Below are positions 35,651 to 44,974 of a stretch of DNA of 64,000 bases, in pieces (the first letter of the stretch is position 1; every line of letters begins with the position of its first letter). The notes below the pieces were generated by a model that made no database searches, was not told the DNA's origin, and worked only from the letters and a program-made list of their open reading frames with translations. Both the position numbers and the translations under genes were made by a program. Location: positions 62,001 through 126,000 of the forward strand of contig JANQJF010000050.1 of assembly GCA_028281765.1 (NCBI GenBank). Direction: 5' to 3'. Source of the stretch: Planctomycetota bacterium (GTDB taxonomy: Bacteria; Planctomycetota; UBA1135; UBA2386).

Positions 35651-36076
35651 ATGACCGACTTCTTCGACGTCACAGGACCGCAGATGGAGACCTTCGCTCG
35701 GACCCATGACCTGAAGCTCGTGCGCTGGTTGAAGGACGCCCCGATCTGGTGCCTGTCGTTTCGGCATCCCCGGGGTGGAAGCGCGCAGATCCACGTGCGG
35801 CCCGGGCCGTCGGATTGCGCGGTGTTGGATTCGTCATGGCACCGCGACGACTACGACACGGAAACACGCCGCCTCGCTCAGACCGCGAAGCGGGAGGTCG
35901 CGTCTTCGGATCCCGAGTTCCGCGAAGGATTGTCCGAGGAACTCCGCGGTGTGCTCTCTTGGTCCGACGAGGATCTCGGCGAGCCGCACCGAATGACCGC
36001 GGGTTCTTGGCATTCGCGCTGGGACAAGACGGCGTTCGAGAGGCTGGACTCTCACTTGCCGAAACCTCGAACTTAG
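35651..36076 (+). CDS. Hypothetical protein
   Basis: 141-residue soluble protein, no signal. Segments: LKLVRWLKDAPIWCLSFRHPRGGSAQIHV (beta-rich) then a helical charged part (TAKREVASSDPEFREGLSEELRGVL). No family recognised. The compact, conserved-looking N-terminal half suggests a real gene rather than chance. Confidence 0.62.
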   Translation: MTDFFDVTGPQMETFARTHDLKLVRWLKDAPIWCLSFRHPRGGSAQIHVRPGPSDCAVLDSSWHRDDYDTETRRLAQTAKREVASSDPEFREGLSEELRGVLSWSDEDLGEPHRMTAGSWHSRWDKTAFERLDSHLPKPRT

Positions 36077-36213
36077 GGCGCGCGGCGATGGCAGACGACC
36101 AACTGATCCGACTCCCCTCGACGAACAGCGCGGGGCGGACGACTGGTACACGCATTGGAATGCTGCGTGAGTCGCGCCGTCCGGGTTTCGGGCCGAGCGG
36201 AGACTCCGTTCCG

Positions 36214-36575
36214 ATGATTCGATTGTGGATTGTGCCGGCGCTGCTCGTCATGGCCAGCAGCTGCAGCGATGACGCACCGGCGAGCCTTGCCGGTGTGTGG
36301 ACCACATATCACGGTTCCTCGGAGATGGGGCTCCGTCCTGCTGGTGCGTTTGAGTGGCGATGGCATGACTCGTTCGGTAGCCGAGTTGCTGCGAGCGGGA
36401 GGTGGACTCGAGAAGGGGCGAGGATTCGCTTCCACGAAGTGTCTTCGACAGTGAAGGCTCCGGTGCCCGCGGACGCGGAAGTCGCGCAGGGCGGCGGCTA
36501 CGGCTCGTAATCTCGGGGGAGAACTACTTCCTCGTGGGGGGGCGGAGACCCGAAAGGGCGGTGAGTCGTCTCTAG
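36214..36575 (+). pseudogene. Small lipoprotein gene, probably frameshifted near its 3' end
   Basis: The ATG at 36214 gives a lipoprotein signal (MIRLWIVPALLVMASSC, lipobox ASSC) and a domain like small secreted lipoproteins (LAGVWTTYHGSSEMGLRPAGAFEWRWHDS, ASGRWTREGARIRFHEV). The frame stops at TAA 36508-36510 right after GGGYGS. The next frame continues the sense with RLVISGENYFLVGGRRPERAVSRL up to TAG 36573-36575, the natural end of such a strand-loop-strand domain. A one-base loss near the GGCGGCGGC run would explain this; whether it is a real mutation or a sequence error is undecided. Without the extension the product is 98 residues. Confidence 0.55.
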
Positions 36576-36641
36576 GGTTGGACAGTGGGGCTCCTGCACG
36601 GGTAGACGAACTCCCGGACCTCTTCGACAATCCGTCGCCTC

Positions 36642-37076
36642 GTGACCCGTTCCGAAGATTCCCTCGAACACGAACTCCTCGCCGCGCGGCGAGCCGTCGA
36701 CTCCGACCCGAACGACGTGGACGCGTGGCAGCGCCTCGGGCGCGTGCAGGTTCGGCTCGATGCGATCGACGATGCCCGAGTTTCCTACGAACGGGCGCTC
36801 GCGCTCGACCCGCGCAATCCGTGGACGATGCTCTACCTCGGGAACCTGCACTACTACCGCCGGGCCTACGGCGAAGCGCTCCGCGCGTTCGAGCGGGCGC
36901 GAGATTTCGCGCCAGACTTGGCGCAGCCGTTCACGTGTCTCGCGGACGTGTTCCGCCGCCTCGGCGAGGACGAGTCGGCCGACGCGATGTATCGCAAGGC
37001 GTGCGAGGTCGATCCGGAGGACGCCATCGCGCGGCAGGCTCTCGAGAACTGGCGCGAGTCTCGAAACCATGGGTGA
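36642..37076 (+). CDS. TPR-repeat protein
   Basis: 144 residues from GTG 36642. Consists of about three tetratricopeptide repeats: AWQRLGRVQVRLDAIDDARVSYERALALDPRNP, TMLYLGNLHYYRRAYGEALRAFERARDFAPD, and FTCLADVFRRLGEDESADAMYRKACEVDPED. No signal or membrane segment; a protein-interaction scaffold. No partner is evident next to it. Confidence 0.82.
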   Translation: MTRSEDSLEHELLAARRAVDSDPNDVDAWQRLGRVQVRLDAIDDARVSYERALALDPRNPWTMLYLGNLHYYRRAYGEALRAFERARDFAPDLAQPFTCLADVFRRLGEDESADAMYRKACEVDPEDAIARQALENWRESRNHG

Positions 37077-37143
37077 CCCGTCCGTGTTCGCCCGGGCGGA
37101 ACCCGTGCCTGCGAGGGGGTGGGTGCGCGCCTTCCGAATCCGC

Positions 37144-37149
37144 TACGAT
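37144..37149 (+). promoter_or_regulatory. Probable -10 element (TACGAT)
   Basis: TACGAT in the context GCTACGATTCGG, 40 bases before the ATG at 37189. Confidence 0.4.
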
Positions 37150-37188
37150 TCGGCCGCGGCTCGCAAACCGATTGGAGAGACCCCCGTG

Positions 37189-39762
37189 ATGTATGCCCCC
37201 CGCATCGTCGTCCTTTCGCTGGCTCTGGCGGCCAGCGTCTCGGCGCAGTCCCAGAACTTCGTGCGCGATCCCCTCGAATCGCATCTTCCTCAGACGATCG
37301 CGTCCGTGTCCGACATGGTGCTGGCCGACGTGGACGGCGATGACATCGATGACCTGGTCGTGTCCTCGCTGCGGCACGAGCTTCGTGGCTACGCGGGACG
37401 TGGGGACGGGACCTTCGGAGCGCAGCTGTTCTCCATCGATGGCAGCCGTGGTGTGAGCCGGTTCAAGCTCGCCGACTTCAACGGCGACGGTGTGTTCGAC
37501 GTGTTGGGTGTGCGAGACAACGGCGACCTCCGATTGTGGATCCAGCCGCTGCCCTTGGTGTTCTTGGATTTCTCGGTCTCGCCGCTCGGTGACTTCGGCA
37601 CATGGGCCGGCGCGTTCGACGTCGGCGACATCGATGGAGACGGCGACCTGGACATCGTTCGAGACTTCACGCAGACGTTCGAGGTGCTGCACAACGACGG
37701 TTCCGGTCAGTTCTTCGTTTCGGCCGTGCCCGTCTTCGCGCCGGAACCCTCGCAGGTCCTCGAGATCATGTTCGACGACGTCGACGGGGATACCGATCTG
37801 GACGCCGTGGTGCTCACGATCGCCGCGCCCCGGCTCTACGAGAACGATGGACAAGGTACCTTCACGGAGGTTGCCGGCGCATTGCCGGCGTGGACCGCGT
37901 CACCCACGTCCCTCGTGTTGATCGCCGATTCGGCGGAGCTTCTCGCCGTCGACGTCGATGGCGACGGGGATCGTGACCTGCTCGCGTCGTGGATCGGGTC
38001 GTTTCCGTTGTTGGGTCCGGCGAGCGGGCTGTGGATCCGCGAGGGCGGTGTGTTCGTCGACGAGACGACGACGCGCCTGCCGGCGGGGGTGACGCATGGC
38101 CGCGCGGCGGCGGCGGATCTCGACCTCGACGGGGATCTGGACCTCCTGCTCGGCGCGTCGCCCGGCGGCGTCGAACGCGTGGTGTTCAACGACGGCGCGG
38201 GCGTGTTCACCCTGCCCGCGGCGCCCGCGATCAACCGGGCGAGTGGGCAGACCGCGGCGGTCGCGGTGGGGGACGTCGATGACGACCTCGACCCGGACGT
38301 GCTGCTGTCGCGTCACGACAGCCAGCAGATGGTCTCGCTACAGCTCAACGACGGTGCTGCGAACTTCATCGACGCGAACCGGCCGCGGGTCGAGCCCTCG
38401 CCGTTCATCGCGAGCGCCGTCGCGGTCGGAGACCTGGATAGTGACGGCCTCTCCGACATGGTTTCCGTCGACTTCCGTGGTCCGGATCGCGTGTTGATGA
38501 ACCGAGGTTCGCGGGGATTCGTCGACGAGAGTGCGAGCCGCATGCCGCCGGGGGATACCAGAGCTGCCGATGTCACCGTGGTCGACGTGGATCTCGATGG
38601 TGACCTCGACATCGTCGTGCTTCGTCAGTCTGGCGCCTTCTTGCCCCCCGCCGGGTTCGCGGTCCTGGCGAACGATGGGCAAGGTCACTTCACGGAGGTC
38701 GCGGCCGTCGCGACACCGACGTTACCGCACGCGATCGCGGTCGACGACGTGACCGGCGACGGGCTGCCGGACGTCGTGGTCGGGGTCGGGAGGCAGGCGG
38801 ACGCTGGTGCACCGAATCGGCTCTACGTGCAGCCGGGATGGGTCGACAGAACCGCGAACTTCCCGTCGCACGACGCCGTCACGAACGGCGTGGCGCTCGG
38901 GGATGTCGACGGCGATGGTGACGTGGACTTGGTGTTCGCGAACGAGCTGGCCAACCGTCTCTACGTGAACGACGGCACGGGCGTGTTCACATCGACCGTC
39001 TTGCCAGGGGCGAGTGGGACGAAAGCGATCGGGCTCGGAGACGTCGACGATGACGGCGACCTCGACTTGATCGAAGGGTTGCAGAACCGCCCGCTCGAGT
39101 TGTTCCGCAACGACGGCTCCGGCACGTTCACGACCGACTTCGGCGCGTTTCCCGCTGCACCGACGGTGAACGCACGGTCGATCCGGATCGTCGACTTCGA
39201 CGGCACGGGCATGCCGTACGTGCTCGTCGGCGAGAACGACGCGGCGGACAAGCCGCGGACGATGCTGTTCCGAAGCCTGGGGACCCACTTCGTCTCCGAC
39301 GGCATCACCGACGTGCCGAACGACGGATCCAGCGATGGTCGGGACCTCGCGGTTGCCGACATGGACGGCGATGGCGACCTCGACATCGTCGTCACGGGGA
39401 TTCCCGGCCCGCGGGTCCGCTACAACGAAAGGACGCCGCGGCTCCTGTCGCGCACCGTGCCGTCGCCGGGTCGCGAGTACACGCTGCGGGTCCAGGGCGA
39501 CGTGTTCGCCTTGGGTGCGGTGTTCATCCTCGGCGAGGCTGCCGCCTCCGTGCCGATCCCGACACCGATCGGCTTGCTCGAACTGGACCCGAGCACCGTC
39601 GTCGTCTCCGTGCCCGTGCAGCAGCAGATCCAGTTCGGCGTCGAACTGACGCTCGTCGTGCCGACGAGCACGACGCTCGTAGGCTCCGAGCTGCACTGGC
39701 AAGCCGCAGTGAACGGGCCGGTGCGATTGACGAACTCGGTTGTCGACGTGATCTGGCCGTAG
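37189..39762 (+). CDS. Secreted VCBS/FG-GAP repeat protein
   Basis: 857 residues. ATG at 37189 (a GTG directly before it is an alternative) with a GGAGAG nearby; signal peptide IVVLSLALAASVSAQ. About fourteen FG-GAP/VCBS repeats with loops such as ADVDGDDIDD, GDIDGDGDLDI, VDVDLDGDLDI and strands LFRNDGSGTF. The C-terminal 110 residues (SRTVPSPGREYTLRVQGDVF ... LVGSELHWQAAVNGPVRLTNSV) resemble the end of the protein at 29840-32419. Probably a calcium-stabilised surface propeller protein. Substrate unknown. Confidence 0.9.
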   Translation: MYAPRIVVLSLALAASVSAQSQNFVRDPLESHLPQTIASVSDMVLADVDGDDIDDLVVSSLRHELRGYAGRGDGTFGAQLFSIDGSRGVSRFKLADFNGDGVFDVLGVRDNGDLRLWIQPLPLVFLDFSVSPLGDFGTWAGAFDVGDIDGDGDLDIVRDFTQTFEVLHNDGSGQFFVSAVPVFAPEPSQVLEIMFDDVDGDTDLDAVVLTIAAPRLYENDGQGTFTEVAGALPAWTASPTSLVLIADSAELLAVDVDGDGDRDLLASWIGSFPLLGPASGLWIREGGVFVDETTTRLPAGVTHGRAAAADLDLDGDLDLLLGASPGGVERVVFNDGAGVFTLPAAPAINRASGQTAAVAVGDVDDDLDPDVLLSRHDSQQMVSLQLNDGAANFIDANRPRVEPSPFIASAVAVGDLDSDGLSDMVSVDFRGPDRVLMNRGSRGFVDESASRMPPGDTRAADVTVVDVDLDGDLDIVVLRQSGAFLPPAGFAVLANDGQGHFTEVAAVATPTLPHAIAVDDVTGDGLPDVVVGVGRQADAGAPNRLYVQPGWVDRTANFPSHDAVTNGVALGDVDGDGDVDLVFANELANRLYVNDGTGVFTSTVLPGASGTKAIGLGDVDDDGDLDLIEGLQNRPLELFRNDGSGTFTTDFGAFPAAPTVNARSIRIVDFDGTGMPYVLVGENDAADKPRTMLFRSLGTHFVSDGITDVPNDGSSDGRDLAVADMDGDGDLDIVVTGIPGPRVRYNERTPRLLSRTVPSPGREYTLRVQGDVFALGAVFILGEAAASVPIPTPIGLLELDPSTVVVSVPVQQQIQFGVELTLVVPTSTTLVGSELHWQAAVNGPVRLTNSVVDVIWP

Positions 39763-39806
39763 ATCCTGCGGCCCGCGTGGCAACGCTCCAAAAATTCTCC
39801 GTAGTC

Positions 39807-40166
39807 ATGCGGGCCCATCGATTCCACACGCACGAGACACGAGCCTGGGTGCGGACGTTGACGCACACGGTGGTTCGTGACGACGAGCCGGACTTCGACC
39901 GGTTCGTCGCGTCTGGCGCCGGCTACGTTCAGCGCGTCGTACGGGTGTGGTTGACCGAGCCGGGTGGCGAGCCGCACGCGCTCCGCGAATACCTCGGCTC
40001 TGTCAAGCTGTCGCGCGCCTGCCCCGCTCTGCGGGAACTGCGGCGGATCTTCCGTCGGGCCGAGATGGCCGTCTCGGGCCGCGCCGACGTCGACGTGCGG
40101 GCCGAGCTGTCCGGCTTGCTGCGTCGGACGATGTCCGAGGCTGGCCCCTCCGCGCGGACCCGGTAG
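39807..40166 (+). CDS. Hypothetical protein
   Basis: 119 residues from ATG 39807 (a GTG at 39777 adds ten). Basic, helical, no signal: RAHRFHTHETRAWVRTLTHTVV, YVQRVVRVWLTEPGG, CPALRELRRIFRRAEMAVSGR. No family recognised. The aminotransferase gene follows 58 bases downstream. Confidence 0.55.
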   Translation: MRAHRFHTHETRAWVRTLTHTVVRDDEPDFDRFVASGAGYVQRVVRVWLTEPGGEPHALREYLGSVKLSRACPALRELRRIFRRAEMAVSGRADVDVRAELSGLLRRTMSEAGPSARTR

Positions 40167-40169
40167 CCT
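40164..40169 (+). promoter_or_regulatory. Possible -10 element (TAGCCT)
   Basis: TAGCCT in GGTAGCCTGAG, 56 bases before the ATG at 40225 and overlapping the stop codon of the gene before. Confidence 0.3.
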
Positions 40170-40224
40170 GAGACCACGACCCCGCGTCGTTTCTCTCACG
40201 CTCCGACTCGACTCGACCTCCGCC

Positions 40225-41466
40225 ATGCAGCGCGATTCCTTCCTCTCGGACAACTGCCCGCCGATGGGCATCTACGAGACCCTCTACGCCTTCCGCGACA
40301 GCTTCGGACAGTTCATGGGCACCGAGGGCACGCACCCCTGGTCGCAGGGCTTCCCGCTGACGACGCAGCTTGAAGGTGGACCGCCGCTGCCGAGCAGCGT
40401 CGAGGTGACGTGGGAAGATCGCTTCTACCCGAAGGCGTGGGGGCACCCGCTGCTCCGTGACGCGATCGCGAACCACTACAACAGCTTCTACGGATCGAAG
40501 ATCACGCCCGAGAACGTCATGGTCTTCGCCGGTGGCCGCCCGGGGATCTACACGCTGCTCGCGTTCTTGAAGCGGCACGTCGAGGTGCGCATCGGCAACG
40601 CCGAGTGGCCGGCGTATCTCGACATCATGACGCAGACGGAGACGAACTGGCGGGTCGTCCCGTTCACCGAGGAGAACGGGTTCCACCCGCCGAACTCCGC
40701 CTACTTCGATCGGAGCGGTCTCAACGACAAGACCCACCTGATGCCGATCATCTCCAACCCCGGCAACCCGACGGGCCACACGCGCGCCGGTGCCGAATTG
40801 GAAGAGCTGATCGCGATAGCCGAGCAGCCGAAGAACGGCATCCTCCTCGACGAGGCCTACGAGATGTATCACCACTCGAAGGGCGTGAGCGGCATCCAGT
40901 ACGTCAAGGACCTCGACAACAGCAACGTGTTCTTGGCCGGCGCGTGCACGAAGGGGTTGCAGTGCCCGGGCATTCGCATCGGCTGGATCATCGGCAGCAA
41001 GGACAACATCGAGGTGCTCTCGAACTACTCGAGCTTCGGTATGGGCGGTGTCAGCCACCCGTCGCAGCTCTACGCGGTCGCGCTGCTCGAGCCGGAACGT
41101 GTCGCGCTCGCGCGCGAGGCGGTCGACCGGCACTACAGCATGCAGCGCGCGCGCTACGGCGAGGCCTTCGAGAAGATGGGGCTCGGCGTCTACACCGGCG
41201 ACGGCGGTTTCTACCACTGGATGAAGCTGCCCGAGGGCTTGAACGCGAGCGAGCTCAACCGGCGTCTCTTCAAGCACGGCGCGGCGATCCTCGAAGGGAT
41301 CGACTGCGACATGGCGCGTCCGCACAGCAAGGATCCCGCCTACGTATCGCCCTACGAGAACTGGTTCCGCTTCTCGTTTGGGCCGCTACTCCCGGAGACC
41401 TTCGAGTCGGACATCGAGATCTTCGGTGGGGTGCTGGACCAATACCGTTCGGACGTGGCCGGTTGA
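40225..41466 (+). CDS. Class I/II pyridoxal-phosphate aminotransferase
   Basis: 413 residues from ATG 40225. Fold-type I aminotransferase: substrate region SVEVTWEDRFYPKAWGHPLLRDAIANHYN, the SNPGNPTGHTRAGAELEEL motif, ILLDEAYEMYHH with the PLP-binding aspartate, and the Schiff-base lysine in GACTKGLQCPGIRIGW (ordinarily SxSK; here CTKG). A C-terminal small domain ends with YENWFRFSFGPL. The substrate is not clear; it could act on aspartate, aromatic or branched-chain amino acids. Two small plus-strand genes follow with short gaps (30 and 1 bases), suggesting an operon with the ketopantoate-reductase-like gene. Confidence 0.9.
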   Translation: MQRDSFLSDNCPPMGIYETLYAFRDSFGQFMGTEGTHPWSQGFPLTTQLEGGPPLPSSVEVTWEDRFYPKAWGHPLLRDAIANHYNSFYGSKITPENVMVFAGGRPGIYTLLAFLKRHVEVRIGNAEWPAYLDIMTQTETNWRVVPFTEENGFHPPNSAYFDRSGLNDKTHLMPIISNPGNPTGHTRAGAELEELIAIAEQPKNGILLDEAYEMYHHSKGVSGIQYVKDLDNSNVFLAGACTKGLQCPGIRIGWIIGSKDNIEVLSNYSSFGMGGVSHPSQLYAVALLEPERVALAREAVDRHYSMQRARYGEAFEKMGLGVYTGDGGFYHWMKLPEGLNASELNRRLFKHGAAILEGIDCDMARPHSKDPAYVSPYENWFRFSFGPLLPETFESDIEIFGGVLDQYRSDVAG

Positions 41467-41496
41467 TTAAGGGATGACGATGTCGAGGAGAGGTCG

Positions 41497-41865
41497 ATGA
41501 GCAAGAAAGTGCTTTTGGTGGGGCTGAAGGCCTCGGTCGTGGACTACGACAAGTGGCCGCAGCTGTCGGTCGAGAAACTCGAGGCGGCGTTCGAGGCCGT
41601 GCTGCACGAGCTGAGTGGCCTCGGCTACGAATCGCGTTGGTGTTTGACCGACACGGGGGAGACCGCGGAACAGCAGCTGGTCGACGACCTCCGACAGTTC
41701 CAACCCGACATCGTTCTCGTCGGGGCCGGAGTGCGGACGGATGCGGATCACTTCCTGCTGTTCGAGCGCATGGTGAACGTTATCCACCGGGACGCGCCGC
41801 AGGCGCGGATCGCCTTCAACAGTATTCCTCAAGACTCGGTGCAGGCGGTGCAGCGCTGGAGCTGA
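41497..41865 (+). CDS. Conserved small protein, Rossmann-like, unknown function
   Basis: 122 residues. Starts SKKVLLVGLKASVVDYDKWPQLSVEKLEAAFEAV, then FQPDIVLVGAGVRTDADHFLLFERMVN, and DAPQARIAFNSIPQDSVQAV; a beta-alpha-beta pattern reminiscent of a receiver-like or nucleotide-binding fold, without phosphoacceptor triad. Proteins of this look occur widely; I do not know a function. Sits one base before the ketopantoate-reductase-like gene. Confidence 0.72.
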   Translation: MSKKVLLVGLKASVVDYDKWPQLSVEKLEAAFEAVLHELSGLGYESRWCLTDTGETAEQQLVDDLRQFQPDIVLVGAGVRTDADHFLLFERMVNVIHRDAPQARIAFNSIPQDSVQAVQRWS

Positions 41866-41866
41866 G

Positions 41867-42811
41867 ATGAGAGTCCTGGTATTCGGAGCGGGCCCGCTCG
41901 GCTCGCTCTACGCACAGCTGCTTCACGATGCCGGCGCGGACGTATCGCTCCTCGCGCGCGGCGAACGGCACGACTGGCTGACCGAGCACGGTGTGTCGAC
42001 CGTGAACGAGATCACCGGCGAACGTTCGACGGCGGCGGTGCCCGTCGTGAGCAGGCTCGAGCCCGACGATCCGTACGACCTCGCGATCGTCCTCGTTCGG
42101 AAGAACAAGCTCCCGCCGATCTTCGAGACCCTGGCGGCGTGTCGCGGCGTGAAGGACATCCTCTTCATGGGGAACAACGCACTGGGTTTCGATGAGTACC
42201 GACAGCATCTTCCCGCCGAGAAGGTGCTCTTCGGCTTCCCGGGCGCCGGTGGGGGGATCCGAGATCACGTCGTGCACTACGCCGATCGGGAGAAGGCGAA
42301 AGACGGTCGAAGGCCGGTCACGATCGGCGAGATCGACGGCCAGGACTCGGCGCGAATCGCTGCGGTCCGTGCCCTGTTCGAATCCGCGGGTGTGCCCGTC
42401 GACGTGACCCCGGATATCGACGGGTGGCTCAAGTATCACGTCGCGCTGGTCAGTCCGCTCTGCTGCGCGCTCTACAAGCACGACTGCGACAGCAAGCGAG
42501 CGGCGCAGGATCCGGATACGCTGCGGGTGCTGGTGCGCGCCGCGAAGGAGGCTGGCCGCGCGGTTCGTGCGCTCGGGTTCCGGAAGCGCCAGCCGTTCGC
42601 GTTCAACCTGTTCTACTGGCTGCCGGAGTTTCTCGTGCGGATCGCGGTCAAGGGCATGTTGTCCAGCAAGTTCGCGGAGATCGCGTTCTCGATGCACGCG
42701 AAGTCGGCACGCGACGAGATGCGGGAAATCGCGGACGAGCTGCGAGAGCTGGCGACGCAGGCATCGGTAGAGACGCCGAACCTCGACGAGCTCCGGCGCT
42801 TCCTCGACTGA
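41867..42811 (+). CDS. Ketopantoate reductase (PanE/ApbA)-like NAD(P)-dependent reductase
   Basis: 314 residues. N-terminal NADP-binding Rossmann motif VLVFGAGPLGSLYA (GxGxxG) with LHDAGADVSLLARG, then LAIVLVRKNKLPPIFETL, the FMGNNALGFDE loop and the catalytic-type lysine in DIDGWLKYHVALVSPL, and a helical C-terminal domain. The PanE family reduces ketopantoate to pantoate in coenzyme A synthesis, but this family also contains other dehydrogenases, so the exact substrate is not set. One-base gap after the upstream small gene. It ends six bases before the convergent secreted-protein gene. Confidence 0.84.
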   Translation: MRVLVFGAGPLGSLYAQLLHDAGADVSLLARGERHDWLTEHGVSTVNEITGERSTAAVPVVSRLEPDDPYDLAIVLVRKNKLPPIFETLAACRGVKDILFMGNNALGFDEYRQHLPAEKVLFGFPGAGGGIRDHVVHYADREKAKDGRRPVTIGEIDGQDSARIAAVRALFESAGVPVDVTPDIDGWLKYHVALVSPLCCALYKHDCDSKRAAQDPDTLRVLVRAAKEAGRAVRALGFRKRQPFAFNLFYWLPEFLVRIAVKGMLSSKFAEIAFSMHAKSARDEMREIADELRELATQASVETPNLDELRRFLD

Positions 42812-42817
42812 CCGGAT

Positions 42818-43783
42818 CTACGTCCGCCCCGATACCGCGTTCGACGCGGCGAAGCCTTCCGGCCCGCTCGGATCCGCGATCCAGTACTGCAGATACATCG
42901 TGATCCCCGGCCCGAACGACGACACGAAGCCGAGCGCGTAGCTCCCGGTCGGTCCGATCGTCAGCGGCACGGAGGCTTCGGGGAACGGCACCATGACACC
43001 GCCGAACACCGGCAGGTCGAGTCGCGACGTGCCGAAGATCAGCACCGCGGGAGCGTTCGGGTTCGCGTTGTGGAGCAGCAGCGCGCTCGGCATGCCGCCG
43101 CCGAACGCGCCATGCGCGTGAAGCTCCGGTTCTCCGGCCGTGCCGGCGAGCGCGTGGCCTTCGTCGGTCCACCACGGCGCGTAGTCATAGGTGACGTAGA
43201 CCGTCGTTTCCGTCGAATCGATCCAGAAGTTCCAGGCCCAGCCGAACGGCGACCCGAAGGGCGTCCAGCGTTGGTCGAACTGCATCGTGAGGTCGAGCGT
43301 CACCGTTCCGGAGCCGATGTACGGCTGCATCGAGGTATCCGTCAGCGTCGTCGTCGAGCTGGCGGGAACGGCTTGTGGCAAGTGGATGATAGTCGGCGGC
43401 CTGGGGAAGACGTCCGCGTAGTCCGTCACGGAGTCGCCGGCCGACAGGGTCGGAAGGCTCGGGCCATCGAGACGGTAGTCGAGATCCAGGATGGCCTGGC
43501 TGAACGCCGAGCCTACGGGCAAGACTTGCACCACCGTGCACGTCGATCCGACGCTGCTCTCGTGACGGATCGAGACCGAGACCAGCCGCCCGGCGGTCGG
43601 ATCGAACTGCGGCACCTCGAGCGTCGTCGACATGGTGTCGGTGCGGAAGTTCCCGTTCTCGACCGTCGGGAAGAGGAAGGACTGTGCCGACATCGTGACC
43701 TCGTGAGTCAAGGTCTGCGCGATACCGTCGACGGCCAGCATCGGGAACGTCGCGGCGAGGATCGAAGAAGCGAGTCGGGACAC
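42818..43783 (-). CDS. Secreted protein with C-terminal module
   Basis: 321 residues from GTG 43783, which begins a signal peptide (VSRLASSILAATFPMLAVDGIAQ) with GGAAGG nine bases upstream; the longer open frame upstream is antisense shadow. Beta-rich ectodomain (VSIRHESSVGSTCTVVQVLPVGSAF; GSGTVTLDLTMQFDQRWTPFG). C-terminal 90 residues GGMPSALLLHNANPNAPAVLIFGTS ... PEGFAASNAVSG form the shared C-terminal module. Ends convergent with the reductase gene. Function unknown. Confidence 0.82.
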   Translation of the reverse strand: MSRLASSILAATFPMLAVDGIAQTLTHEVTMSAQSFLFPTVENGNFRTDTMSTTLEVPQFDPTAGRLVSVSIRHESSVGSTCTVVQVLPVGSAFSQAILDLDYRLDGPSLPTLSAGDSVTDYADVFPRPPTIIHLPQAVPASSTTTLTDTSMQPYIGSGTVTLDLTMQFDQRWTPFGSPFGWAWNFWIDSTETTVYVTYDYAPWWTDEGHALAGTAGEPELHAHGAFGGGMPSALLLHNANPNAPAVLIFGTSRLDLPVFGGVMVPFPEASVPLTIGPTGSYALGFVSSFGPGITMYLQYWIADPSGPEGFAASNAVSGRT

Positions 43784-43870
43784 GGGGAGGCCTTCCAGTT
43801 GGGATACAGCTCTGGCTACCTTTGGGAAGGCCCGCACGGCTCCGTGCGGGACAGGTTCTTGGACGCTTTC

Positions 43871-44314
43871 ATGACCGACGATCCCCAGGCCCCGCTGTTC
43901 CTTCAGTCCACGCACGAAACGAGCGGGCGCTCCGCCGTGATCGACGAGGTGGCGGGGAGCGTCTGGCTGTTCCTGACGTCGCCGGGCAGCCAGCAGCCCG
44001 AGCGCGACTGCTGGCTCGCAAACACGGTCGGGCACGACGAGCAACAGGCGATGGACCACTACCGTGCCTTGGGGCTGCCGCCGCCTGCCGCCCCCGCGCT
44101 GGTCGAGAGCGGTGGCGTCGTGACCGCGCCGTCCGAGCACGCGTGGGATCTGCGCTGGAGCGCAGACGGTGAGTCGGTGGCGGCGATCTGCGACGGTGAG
44201 GTGCGCGGGTTCGTGTGCGCGACGTCCGGATCGTCCCGTGCGCGCTTCCTCAACGGGGATGGTCCTTGGGGGCTGGCGTGGGACCAAGCGGCGTTCGACC
44301 AGCGGTTCGCGTAG
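43871..44314 (+). CDS. Small hypothetical protein
   Basis: 147 residues from ATG 43871. Soluble; segments EVAGSVWLFLTSPGSQQPERDCWLAN, ALGLPPPAAPALVESGGVVTAP and HAWDLRWSADGESVAAICDGEVRGF, a beta-rich pattern suggesting an immunity- or SMI1-like small protein, but no firm family. Divergent from the secreted-protein gene with an 87-base gap and 8 bases before the next membrane-protein gene. Confidence 0.6.
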   Translation: MTDDPQAPLFLQSTHETSGRSAVIDEVAGSVWLFLTSPGSQQPERDCWLANTVGHDEQQAMDHYRALGLPPPAAPALVESGGVVTAPSEHAWDLRWSADGESVAAICDGEVRGFVCATSGSSRARFLNGDGPWGLAWDQAAFDQRFA

Positions 44315-44322
44315 GTCGTTCG

Positions 44323-44739
44323 ATGCTGCTACGGGCCGTTCTGGTTTGGCTCCTGCTGCTGGTCCTCGCGATCCTCAACGGCGGATTGCGGGAGTCGTGG
44401 ATCGACCCCGCGCTGGGTGAGCAGGTCAGCCATGTCGTCAGCACTCTGCTCCTGAGCGCGGTGATCGTCGCCGTGACCTGGGTCTGCTCACCTTGGTTGC
44501 GTGTTCGATCGGTTCGCGACGCATGGGGCGTGGGGGTGTTCTGGGTGGTCCTGACGGTCGCGTTCGAGTTCCTGGCGGGGCACTACCTGTTCGGCCACCG
44601 CTGGGACCAGCTGCTCGCCGACTACGACGTGTCCCGCGGTCGCATCTGGCCACTCGTGCTTCTCGCCGACCTCGTGGCTCCCGTGTTGGCAGCGAAGTTT
44701 CGCGGTGTGACGAACGGAGCGAGGAACGACGGATGCTGA
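44323..44739 (+). CDS. Small integral membrane protein
   Basis: 138 residues with four hydrophobic segments: LLRAVLVWLLLLVLAILNG, VVSTLLLSAVIVAVTWVCS, WGVGVFWVVLTVAFEFLAGHYLFG and RIWPLVLLADLVAPVLAAKF. No family recognised. Eight bases after the small hypothetical gene, likely the same operon. The 235 bases up to 44975 show nothing recognisable. Confidence 0.72.
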   Translation: MLLRAVLVWLLLLVLAILNGGLRESWIDPALGEQVSHVVSTLLLSAVIVAVTWVCSPWLRVRSVRDAWGVGVFWVVLTVAFEFLAGHYLFGHRWDQLLADYDVSRGRIWPLVLLADLVAPVLAAKFRGVTNGARNDGC

Positions 44740-44974
44740 CGCGGTACTCTGTACGTCTTCGGCGTCGGATACGTTCTCGTCCGATGATTGGTCTAGGGCA
44801 GGCGGAGAGCGAGTGCCCCGCGTCCGAAGTCCGCATCATAAGTAACCGGCCATTCGACCCGCTCGCTGCGTTGCTGCTCCTCAACTTGTCCACTGACAAG
44901 CCGTGTCGTCGCAGCGCCTTCCGAGCGAATCGACTGATACGGCTACTTTCGCTACGGACTTCAGACGAGGGACA

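Noticed and set aside
39420..40271. Minus-strand 283-residue frame near the aminotransferase
   Set aside because: Shadow of the FG-GAP gene end and the hypothetical gene on the plus strand; no motif, no signal.
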